Positions 21,858-28,716 of a stretch of 41,788 bases of DNA are shown here, piece by piece. A model generated the notes under the pieces. It worked only from the letters and a program-made list of their open reading frames with translations, searched no databases and was not told where the DNA came from. This DNA comes from M50B91 sp964526665 (GTDB taxonomy: Bacteria > Patescibacteriota > Gracilibacteria > UBA4473). The stretch's first letter is position 1, and every line of letters starts with the position of its first letter. The translations under genes and the position numbers were made by a program. The DNA lies in contig CAZGJL010000007.1 of the NCBI GenBank assembly GCA_964526665.1, forward strand, positions 1 to 41,788, read 5' to 3'.

Positions 21858-23354
21858 TTAGATTGTTGTGTCACTCAAAGGATCAATCTCTAGCTCAGGA
21901 AAAAGTTTCTGAGAAATAGGATTTCTCCATGATAATTTTTTCCAAGTTTTATCAGTTTGTAGTTCCCATGATTCTCCAGGTAACGGAGCTAATATAGAAG
22001 ATTTTAATAAGTTGGGGAGTGTTTTGAGTTTATCTCGAAACGTAAGCATTTGTTCGTTTTCCCCATGTACACAGAAAACTTGTGTGGGGGTACCACAGGC
22101 ACCAGCAAAATCTAATAATCCATTTTGATCGGCATGTCCGGAGAAGGCATTAAAAATAATAACTTCGGCTTTTACTTCATGAGGTTCTCCAAAAATATTT
22201 ACAGGGGATTCACCTTCTACAAGCTTTCTTCCAAGCGTGTTTTGGGCCATAAATCCAACAATAAGAAGAGTATTTCTTGCATCAGAAATATTATTGGCTA
22301 AATGATGACGAATTCTACCAGCTTCACACATTCCGCTCGCAGAAATAACAATTGCGGGGCCCGGAAATTTATTTATAGCTTTTGAATCATCTACGGATCG
22401 AGTAAATTGTAATCCATTAACATCATCAAAAGGATTTTCTCCGCGATCAAACATTTCCACCAATTTTTTATCAAAACATTCGGGATGAAGTTGAAAAATT
22501 TCAGTTGCGTTTGTTGCAAGAGGAGAATCAACAAAAATTGGCATGGCAGGAATTCGTCCTTTATGCTGCATTTCTCGAATGACATAGAGAATTTCTTGCG
22601 TGCGTTCTACAGCAAAGGCAGGAATAAAAATTTTCCCATTTCGTTCAGCCGTTTCGACAATTTTGGCAGCAAATCGATCTTCTACATCTTTTATTTCTTC
22701 ATGAAGGCGATCTCCATAAGTCGATTCAGTAATTAGTACATCAAGATTTTTTAGTTGTTCTCGATCTTTTAATATTGGTAAATTCTTTCGCCCCAAATCC
22801 CCAGTAAATCCGAAGGTAATTTTTTGGCTTGTATCATCATCCCAAATCTCCCATTCTTCGATAGCACTTCCAAGAATATGTCCAGCATCATGAAATTTTA
22901 CTCGTACTCCATGGCAGACTTTGAATTTTTGTTTGTAATCAACAGATCGGAAAAGTGATAAAGTTTTTTCTGCATCAGCTACTGTATAGAGAGGCTCTGC
23001 GTCAGCTGTTTTCATTTTTTTCTGCATCCATTCTGCATCACGTTCTTGGATATATCCAGAATCACGAAGCATAATAGAACACAGGTCTCGAGTAGCATGA
23101 GTACAGTAAATAGGGCCGGTAAATCCATGTTTTACCAAGAGCGGCAATGCTCCAGAATGATCAATATGTGAGTGACTCAAAACAACAGCATCAATTTCAG
23201 CTGCTTCAAAAGGAAAATTCATATTTGCGGCAATCGCTTCTTTTCTCCGTCCTTGATATAGCCCGCAATCAAGAAGTATTTTTTTTCCGTTTATATGGAG
23301 AAGATGTTTGGACCCTGTTACTCCACGTGCCGCACCCGCAAATTCAAGTTTCAT
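21858..23354 (-). CDS. Metallo-beta-lactamase/beta-CASP RNA nuclease-like protein
   Basis: A 498-residue zinc hydrolase of the beta-CASP group (CPSF73/Ysh1-like), whose members cut or trim RNA. Seen: motif 2 HSHIDHSG at 61-68, motif 1 Asp in LLDCGLYQG, motif 3 His in FHDAGHILGSA, motif 4 Asp in FTGDLG, the beta-CASP insert with PIFVDSPLA and VISASGMCEAGRIRHHL, and a C-terminal RMMBL strand-loop with FNAFSGHADQNGLLDF. No RNA-binding KH domain is fused. ATG 23354 was chosen because the family opens with the MKLEFAGAARGVTGSKHLL-like beta strand. Its start overlaps the end of comF by 11 bases. It is the last gene of the rpsP operon. Confidence 0.92.
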   Translation of the reverse strand: MKLEFAGAARGVTGSKHLLHINGKKILLDCGLYQGRRKEAIAANMNFPFEAAEIDAVVLSHSHIDHSGALPLLVKHGFTGPIYCTHATRDLCSIMLRDSGYIQERDAEWMQKKMKTADAEPLYTVADAEKTLSLFRSVDYKQKFKVCHGVRVKFHDAGHILGSAIEEWEIWDDDTSQKITFGFTGDLGRKNLPILKDREQLKNLDVLITESTYGDRLHEEIKDVEDRFAAKIVETAERNGKIFIPAFAVERTQEILYVIREMQHKGRIPAMPIFVDSPLATNATEIFQLHPECFDKKLVEMFDRGENPFDDVNGLQFTRSVDDSKAINKFPGPAIVISASGMCEAGRIRHHLANNISDARNTLLIVGFMAQNTLGRKLVEGESPVNIFGEPHEVKAEVIIFNAFSGHADQNGLLDFAGACGTPTQVFCVHGENEQMLTFRDKLKTLPNLLKSSILAPLPGESWELQTDKTWKKLSWRNPISQKLFPELEIDPLSDTTI

Positions 23355-24000
23355 TGATGAAATTTTGACACGGTTTCCCACCACGTGCAAATACAATCCC
23401 TGATACATTTTGAGCACCGCCGGCCTTAAGAGTCATTGCTGCAGAATCGAGAGTTACACCAGAAGCCACAACATCATCGATAAGAAGTATTTTGGATGGC
23501 ATTTTTTCTCCACGCCATTCAAATACATTTGTAAGATTCTTAAGGCGTTCATTTTTCTTTAATGTTGCTTGTTGTTTTGTTTGGCGAACGCGATGGAGAT
23601 TATTCATTATCTCGAGAGACGGATTATTGCGTTGCATTGCTTGTGCAATTTTTTCCGCTTGATTGAAGCCTCTCCATAATTTTCGTTTCCAGTGGAGAGG
23701 AATGGGAACCAGAACAGCATTTTTCAATACTTCTTTTGATACATTTGCCTCAATTTGTTTCCCGATGATATCGGCTAATGCAGAGAATCCACGGAATTTG
23801 AAATATTCAATAAATTTTCTTACTACAGGATCGTAATAAGCCGTGGTGGCATAAACTTGATCTATATATTTGAAATGTGCTGTGTTTTTTGGAGCATTAC
23901 AAAAATGATTATGCGTATCACATAACCAAGCTCCTTCACGTTTGCAAATAATACATCGCACGGGGAAAACTGCTTCATTGAGCCATTTCCACCAAGACAT
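23344..24000 (-). CDS. comF: ComF-family amidophosphoribosyltransferase-like protein
   Basis: A 218-residue protein related to ComFC, needed for late steps of DNA uptake in competent bacteria. Seen: an N-terminal zinc-ribbon-like part (CIICKREGAWLC: Cys16, Cys19, Cys27), then the phosphoribosyltransferase domain with VPIPLHWKRKLWRGFNQAEKIA and the PRPP-binding loop ILLIDDVVASGVTL. The usual ComFC length is 220-240. The neighbour upstream is a two-helix pilin gene joined by a TAATG overlap, which hints at a shared role in a surface DNA-handling machine (inference). No ComEC/ComEA gene is in the window. Confidence 0.9.
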   Translation of the reverse strand: MSWWKWLNEAVFPVRCIICKREGAWLCDTHNHFCNAPKNTAHFKYIDQVYATTAYYDPVVRKFIEYFKFRGFSALADIIGKQIEANVSKEVLKNAVLVPIPLHWKRKLWRGFNQAEKIAQAMQRNNPSLEIMNNLHRVRQTKQQATLKKNERLKNLTNVFEWRGEKMPSKILLIDDVVASGVTLDSAAMTLKAGGAQNVSGIVFARGGKPCQNFINET

Positions 24001-24512
24001 TAATCTCTTGGGAGTCGAAAGTGAGGCGTTGTAGAAGTTCCTCCTTCTGATGAACTAATTAACTGTGAGACAGAAGTACGTATTTTGTCGTATGAAAGAT
24101 ATGACATGAAATCCAGACCAAAAATACGTCCAACAATTGTTACAAAAGTGAAACTTAATATAGTTACAATCAGTCCAACAATTGAGTATCGGATAGTATT
24201 TACCGCTGTTTTAATTTTTTCATCATTTCCTCCAGAGAGAATAAAGTTAATTCCTCCAATAAAAATAAATACAGCAGAAAGTCCCGCGGCAGCAATAAAA
24301 GCATATACAACAAACATTTGAACAAGGTCCATTGTTGAATAAGAGCTCAGTGTCGCAATAGTGTCTCCTACTTGTCCGTGCAGAGCACTTGCATCAATTT
24401 CCATTCCATTAGGGATGGTTGTTGTAGTAACGGAAGTAGTAGTGTGCACAGTAGCTGGGACATCCAAATATTGTACGGCCGGGATAACACGATTATCTAC
24501 AGGAAGTGCCAT
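24000..24512 (-). CDS. VirB2-like T4SS pilin-type membrane protein
   Basis: A 170-residue protein. After a Thr/Val-rich N-terminus come two membrane helices at about 63-88 and 109-131, joined by the short polar loop SGGNDEKIKTAVNTIRY. The GGxNFILSGGNDEKIK...IVGLIVT pattern is characteristic of VirB2-like pilins that are abundant in Patescibacteria. The C-terminus is Ser/Thr-rich. Family knowledge suggests a filament subunit of a T4SS-like or DNA-uptake apparatus; the PrgI/TraC-like pair 4 kb away may belong to the same machine (inference). The N-terminus has no ordinary signal peptide. Confidence 0.8.
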   Translation of the reverse strand: MALPVDNRVIPAVQYLDVPATVHTTTSVTTTTIPNGMEIDASALHGQVGDTIATLSSYSTMDLVQMFVVYAFIAAAGLSAVFIFIGGINFILSGGNDEKIKTAVNTIRYSIVGLIVTILSFTFVTIVGRIFGLDFMSYLSYDKIRTSVSQLISSSEGGTSTTPHFRLPRD

Positions 24513-24523
24513 GTTTCAAAAAA

Positions 24524-24778
24524 TTATTGAGGATCTTCTACCTTCAAAAAGTATCGCACACTTTCTCGTGCAGACAAAATTGAAATAAGGGTTCGTAGTG
24601 CGGATATTGTTTGTCCATCTTTCCCGATCAAGCGTCCCATGTCCTCGGTTGCTACAGTAACAGTAATAAGCGTCCCTCGGTCATCATCAGCAGCATTTAC
24701 CTCTATCGCACCAGCGTTTGAACATATTTGTTGCAATATATAGCTAACAAACTCGACGGCCGTATTTTTTTCGGACAT
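24524..24778 (-). CDS. khpA: KH-domain RNA-binding protein KhpA
   Basis: An 84-residue single KH domain. The GxxG RNA-binding loop is seen in GRLIGKDGQTISALRTLIS. The length and the position directly after rpsP match KhpA of many Gram-positive bacteria, where it partners KhpB (Jag/EloR) and affects cell elongation and sRNA binding. No Jag homologue is in the window. The gap to rpsP is 27 bases, and the gap to the pilin gene is 11 bases. Confidence 0.93.
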   Translation of the reverse strand: MSEKNTAVEFVSYILQQICSNAGAIEVNAADDDRGTLITVTVATEDMGRLIGKDGQTISALRTLISILSARESVRYFLKVEDPQ

Positions 24779-24805
24779 TTTGTGTATGTGAAAAGGGAAA
24801 CGTAA

Positions 24806-25225
24806 TTACTCTGCAGGTGTCTCCTCTGTAGCAGCTTCAACTTTCTCCTCAGAAACTTCTTTTTCTTCTGCGGGTGCAGCCTCTTCAGTAGCTACTTCTT
24901 CTTCAACAGGAGCTTTTGGCTCGGGTTTTGATGCTTCTTTCTTCGGTTTTGTTGGTCGTGTTATGATAAATTTCTCAGCTTCGTTGATACCATTTTTTAC
25001 CAATAAACGGGCAGTAGATTGACTTACCTGCGCTCCGTTCGCAATATATTTTTTTATTGCAACTGCATCAACTTTACAAACTCCCTTTCCTCCATCAGCA
25101 AGCGGGTTATAATACCCCACTTCTGCAATATATTTTTTTTGTACTGCACGCGCTTTCTCAGCGGCTACAATTTTGAAGAACGCTTGTTTCTTGCGTCCAT
25201 GGCGAGCAAATCGGATAATAAGCAT
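24806..25225 (-). CDS. rpsP: Small-subunit ribosomal protein bS16 with acidic C-terminal tail
   Basis: A 139-residue ribosomal protein. Residues 1-85 are ordinary bS16 (MLIIRFARHGRKKQAFFKIVAAEKARAVQKKYI, VGYYNPL, VSQSTARLLVKNG). About 50 extra residues follow, nearly all Glu, Ala, Pro, Lys and Val, forming a low-complexity acidic tail. The same tendency is seen in bL28 of this window. First gene of the minus-strand operon rpsP-khpA-pilin-comF-nuclease. Confidence 0.95.
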   Translation of the reverse strand: MLIIRFARHGRKKQAFFKIVAAEKARAVQKKYIAEVGYYNPLADGGKGVCKVDAVAIKKYIANGAQVSQSTARLLVKNGINEAEKFIITRPTKPKKEASKPEPKAPVEEEVATEEAAPAEEKEVSEEKVEAATEETPAE

Positions 25226-25254
25226 GTGTGAATTCTATTCTAAAAATCGTCGCG

Positions 25255-25282
25255 AGTGTAGTTAGATACATTGCTATGTCAA
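25255..25282 (-). promoter_or_regulatory. Promoter of the rpsP operon
   Basis: On the minus strand, consensus TTGACA (25277-25282), a 16-bp spacer and TACACT (25255-25260). The leader is about 22 nt, with no ribosome binding site. Confidence 0.65.
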
Positions 25283-25308
25283 ATTTTTGTCAATTCTTTG
25301 TCGAATCT

Positions 25309-25337
25309 TTGACAGCTTTGCATTTCTAGTGCAGAAT
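25309..25337 (+). promoter_or_regulatory. Promoter of glmS
   Basis: Consensus TTGACA at 25309-25314, a 17-bp spacer and CAGAAT at 25332-25337, 25 bases before the ATG. No glmS ribozyme-like structure fits in the short leader (about 19 nt), and no ribosome binding site is present. Confidence 0.55.
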
Positions 25338-25362
25338 CGCCATCGTATTTTCTCCCCAAACA

Positions 25363-27120
25363 ATGTGTGGAATTTTTGCAGTCTCTGGGTCAAACAATAA
25401 CGCAGGAGCAGTTGTTATTGCAGGCCTAAAGAAGCTCGAGTATCGTGGATATGATTCATGGGGAGTTGTTGTGCGAGAAGGAGAAGATGTAGTTATTGAA
25501 AAACAAGTAGGAAAAATATCTGAAGCAAAACACGAGTTTAATCCCTCACAAGAGGCTTTTGGACACAGTCGATGGGCGACCCATGGTGGAGTTACGGTAA
25601 AAAATTCGCATCCACATAAGTATGGACGCGTTACTTTGGCACACAATGGTATTTTTGAAAATTTTGCTCCTCACAAAGAGCGCATTGGAGCAGCAACATT
25701 TGAATCTGATACAGACTCAGAGGTGATTGCAGCATTAGTGAATGAATATATTAAGAAAGGATTGGATCCTTTTGAAGCAGTACAAAAAACAGCTGGTAAA
25801 ATTGAAGGACGGTTTGCCATTATTTTGTTTATTGACGGAGTAGAAGGGATTTTTGCGGCTCGCCGTGGATCACCATTGATTATTGGGCGATCAGATGACG
25901 CTACATATATTGCTAGCGATATTCCTGCTTTTCTCGAACACACTTCTACAGTAAATTATTTGGACGATGATGAAATTGTTTGGGTAAAAGGGACGAATGT
26001 TTTGTTCGCAGATCTTTTGACAGGGAAATCTATTGAAAAACGAAATATTGATGTTCCATGGAGTGCAGAGGAAGCAGAAAAAGGAGATTTTGCGCACTTC
26101 ATGCTGAAAGAGATTTTTGAACAAAAAGAATCGATTTCTCGGGCAATAAATCAGTCAAGTAAATTAATGAAATCAGCTGCAGAAGTTTTATCTGACTGTA
26201 ATGGAGCATACTTCATTGCGTGTGGAACAGCTCACAAGGTCGCCACAGCCGCTGAATATTTTTTTGCTGATATATCAGGAAGAAAAATTAATGTTGTCGC
26301 GGCATCAGAAATGCCGAGTTTTGAACGATTCGTAAATGAAAAAACGGCATTAATTGCGATTAGTCAGTCGGGAGAAACGGCAGACGTTTTGGAAATATTA
26401 GAACATGGAAAAAAGAAAGGAGCCAAGATTCTTTCTATTACAAACGTAGAAACCTCATCTGTGGCGCGTATTTCTGACGTAGTTTTGCCTCTTAATGCGG
26501 GGATAGAAAAAGCAGTTGCTTCCACAAAGGCCGCCACAGCACAGATGGCAATTTGTTTTCTTCTCGCTCATGCAGATGCTGAGTTACGGGGCCGCGGTAT
26601 TTTTAATGCCGGGCGAGAGCTTTTGCGCGAAACATCAACAGCAATTAACGAACTTCTCAATCCTCGGTATGCAGAACATATTCGAACAGTGGCGGAGAAG
26701 ATTGTAGATCGAGATAACATGTTTATCATCGGGCGTGGATCGCTCTATCCAATGGCACTCGAAGCAGCGATAAAAATTCAGGAAGTTTCATACATTCATG
26801 CGCAGGGATTTGCAGCAGGAGAATTGAAACACGGGCCGATTGCTTTGATTGAAACACGAGTACCGTGCTTGGTTCTTGGTGATGATCCTGAAACAATTTC
26901 TAATGCAATGGAATTAAAGGCACGAGGAGCTCGAATTATTGGGATTTCTTCAACGAGAGCAGATGTGTTTGACGAATGGATTCGTGTTCCGGATTGTGAT
27001 GGTGCTCAGTCTATTGCAACACTTGTTCCGATTCAGATTTTGGCATACCAATTAGCGATTCTTCGTGATTTGGACCCAGATATGCCACGAAATTTAGCAA
27101 AAAGTGTGACAGTAAAGTAA
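25363..27120 (+). CDS. glmS: Glutamine-fructose-6-phosphate aminotransferase (isomerizing)
   Basis: A 585-residue enzyme making glucosamine-6-phosphate, the entry step to UDP-GlcNAc and peptidoglycan. Seen: catalytic Cys2 in MCGIFAVSG, the glutaminase motifs LEYRGYDSWG and FGHSRWATHGG, AHNGIFEN, then two SIS domains with ACGTAHKVA, ISQSGETADVLE, VASTKAATAQ and LKHGPIALI, and the C-terminal NLAKSVTVK (usually SVTVE). All expected catalytic parts are present; the length is slightly below the 609 residues of the E. coli enzyme. It implies the cell makes its own amino sugar. Confidence 0.97.
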   Translation: MCGIFAVSGSNNNAGAVVIAGLKKLEYRGYDSWGVVVREGEDVVIEKQVGKISEAKHEFNPSQEAFGHSRWATHGGVTVKNSHPHKYGRVTLAHNGIFENFAPHKERIGAATFESDTDSEVIAALVNEYIKKGLDPFEAVQKTAGKIEGRFAIILFIDGVEGIFAARRGSPLIIGRSDDATYIASDIPAFLEHTSTVNYLDDDEIVWVKGTNVLFADLLTGKSIEKRNIDVPWSAEEAEKGDFAHFMLKEIFEQKESISRAINQSSKLMKSAAEVLSDCNGAYFIACGTAHKVATAAEYFFADISGRKINVVAASEMPSFERFVNEKTALIAISQSGETADVLEILEHGKKKGAKILSITNVETSSVARISDVVLPLNAGIEKAVASTKAATAQMAICFLLAHADAELRGRGIFNAGRELLRETSTAINELLNPRYAEHIRTVAEKIVDRDNMFIIGRGSLYPMALEAAIKIQEVSYIHAQGFAAGELKHGPIALIETRVPCLVLGDDPETISNAMELKARGARIIGISSTRADVFDEWIRVPDCDGAQSIATLVPIQILAYQLAILRDLDPDMPRNLAKSVTVK

Positions 27121-27136
27121 GAGAGTTTTTACTTTG

Positions 27137-27145
27137 TGTTACACT
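27137..27145 (+). promoter_or_regulatory. Extended -10 promoter giving a leaderless ruvC mRNA
   Basis: TGTTACACT, with 7 bases to the ruvC ATG at 27153. The same TGn-TACAnT form precedes the murE-like gene. Confidence 0.6.
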
Positions 27146-27152
27146 GTAATCA

Positions 27153-27620
27153 ATGAAAATACTCGGAGTTGATCCTGGTTTTGGGCGGTGTGGATTTGCT
27201 GTTTTGGATGCGAGCAATAAAGCGAAACCCGCACTCTTGTCTTTTGGTACCATAACTACTGAGCCGAATTCTCCATTTCCGGCTCGATTACATGAATTGG
27301 CGGAGGACTTTGAATCATTATTTAAGAAATGGGAGCCAGAGGTGGTTTCGATTGAGGACCTATTCTTTGGAACTAATACTACCACTGCCATGCGAGTGGC
27401 GGGAGCAAGGGGAGTAATTTTGCTTTTAGCGGAGAGAGCGGGGTGTCGCGTTGTAGAGCCCAAGCCCGTAGAATTGAAACTTTCTTTTACCGGGAATGGG
27501 AAAGCCGACAAGGCAGAAATGAAGAAAATGGCAAAGTTGCAATTTGGATTGGAGAAAAATCCCAAAATAGATGATGCTGCCGATGCGATTGCAGCAGCGA
27601 TGTGGGCCCTTCACGCTTGA
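27153..27620 (+). CDS. ruvC: Holliday junction resolvase RuvC
   Basis: A 155-residue RNase H-fold endonuclease that cuts Holliday junctions. The acidic tetrad is visible: Asp7 in GVDPGFG, Glu in VSIEDLFFG (near residue 68), and the paired Asp in KIDDAADAIAAAMW near the end. Also TNTTTAMRVAGARGVILLLAE, the family's helix after the second acidic residue. The typical length is 155-180. RuvA and RuvB are not in the window. The TGA stop lies inside the -35 of the next gene's promoter. Confidence 0.95.
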   Translation: MKILGVDPGFGRCGFAVLDASNKAKPALLSFGTITTEPNSPFPARLHELAEDFESLFKKWEPEVVSIEDLFFGTNTTTAMRVAGARGVILLLAERAGCRVVEPKPVELKLSFTGNGKADKAEMKKMAKLQFGLEKNPKIDDAADAIAAAMWALHA

Positions 27621-27645
27621 TTTTCAGTGTGTTTTGAGGTATAAT
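27617..27645 (+). promoter_or_regulatory. Promoter giving a leaderless mRNA for the 27652 gene
   Basis: TTGATT at 27617-27622 (sharing the ruvC TGA), an exact 17-bp spacer, consensus TATAAT at 27640-27645, and 6 bases to the ATG at 27652. Confidence 0.72.
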
Positions 27646-27651
27646 TCCCTA

Positions 27652-28716
27652 ATGGTAGAAAATCCATTTGAACCAGCGGCAAATACTGATCCAACTCCAA
27701 CTCCGGAGCCGGTGGTAGAGCCAGTTGTTGCGGTGGAAGAAAAACCGTCAATAATGACGGAGGAACCAGAGACGGAAACAGAAATTAAGGATGAAAAAAA
27801 GTTGGAGGAACCAGAAAATCAGTTTGAGGATCTTGATGAAGATTTGACGGACATAGAAGAATCAACGGATACTGTTTGGTTATTGCGTCGCGTAGGAGTC
27901 GGTATTATCAAAACTTTACTGATACTTGGAGGAATAGTATTAGTGGGATGGTTGATTTGGGGAGGATCAGATACATCGAATGATATTAAAACGCCATCGG
28001 TGAAACCAGTAATTGAAAAACCTGTTGAAAAAAAAGAAACTCCAGCGAAGAAAGTCCGGGTACCAGAAAAGAAAAAACAAGAAGACGTAGAAAATAAACA
28101 GACATCTTCTGTGGTAGCGATGAGTGCAGCAGGACGATCGTTATCTACATGGAATTATTGGATGGAAACACAGCGTATTAGCGGACAAAAAGGTACACCG
28201 GCAAAAGTATTAGGATGGAAACGGGAAGTAGAAATTCTCTTTGAAATACCATTCCCTTCACAAATTGATGGCTCAACTCCAGTTATTAGAGATATTCAGG
28301 TAGGGCGTTTGCTACAACGAATTGAATACTTACTTTCTCGTGCAGACAAACTTCAGGATCAATTGGCACAAGATATTATTGAGTTTTCTAATAAAGCTGA
28401 TGTCTCAAGAGAAGCTTCATTAATAGCAGAACAAGAATTTCTTGATGCATTACAAAATTCAAACCCAGTAGGGATTTCTTTTATATTGGATCGAAAAATT
28501 GAGGCAGAAAAATTACTTCAGAAAAATGCGATAGATGCAGAAGTTCGTCGTATTTTCACAGAAAAAATTTCAGAATATACGTTGATTTTAGAAAACTTAC
28601 AGACAGTTCTGGTAGCGAATAGAGCAGCAATTGTGCAAGACATACAAGTAGTAAATTTCCCGGCAGATCCATTTGTCCGAGTGATTTCTCCAGGAGACTG
28701 GATGGGAGGTCAATAA
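27652..28716 (+). CDS. Bitopic membrane protein with acidic cytoplasmic region, function unknown
   Basis: A 354-residue protein I do not recognise. Residues 1-75 are Pro/Glu-rich and very acidic, 80-104 form the single membrane segment (VGVGIIKTLLILGGIVLVGWLIW), and residues 110-145 are a Lys/Pro-rich linker. The outer domain (150-354) is helical with probable coiled coils (LLQRIEYLLSRADKLQDQLAQ; RRIFTEKISEYTLILENLQ). The start at 27652 is supported by a consensus promoter ending 6 bases before it. Its last 7 bases overlap the convergent gene on the other strand. Confidence 0.82.
   Translation: MVENPFEPAANTDPTPTPEPVVEPVVAVEEKPSIMTEEPETETEIKDEKKLEEPENQFEDLDEDLTDIEESTDTVWLLRRVGVGIIKTLLILGGIVLVGWLIWGGSDTSNDIKTPSVKPVIEKPVEKKETPAKKVRVPEKKKQEDVENKQTSSVVAMSAAGRSLSTWNYWMETQRISGQKGTPAKVLGWKREVEILFEIPFPSQIDGSTPVIRDIQVGRLLQRIEYLLSRADKLQDQLAQDIIEFSNKADVSREASLIAEQEFLDALQNSNPVGISFILDRKIEAEKLLQKNAIDAEVRRIFTEKISEYTLILENLQTVLVANRAAIVQDIQVVNFPADPFVRVISPGDWMGGQ

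Noticed and set aside
25338..25362. glmS ribozyme in the glmS leader
   Set aside because: The leader is only about 20 nt; the ribozyme needs well over 100.
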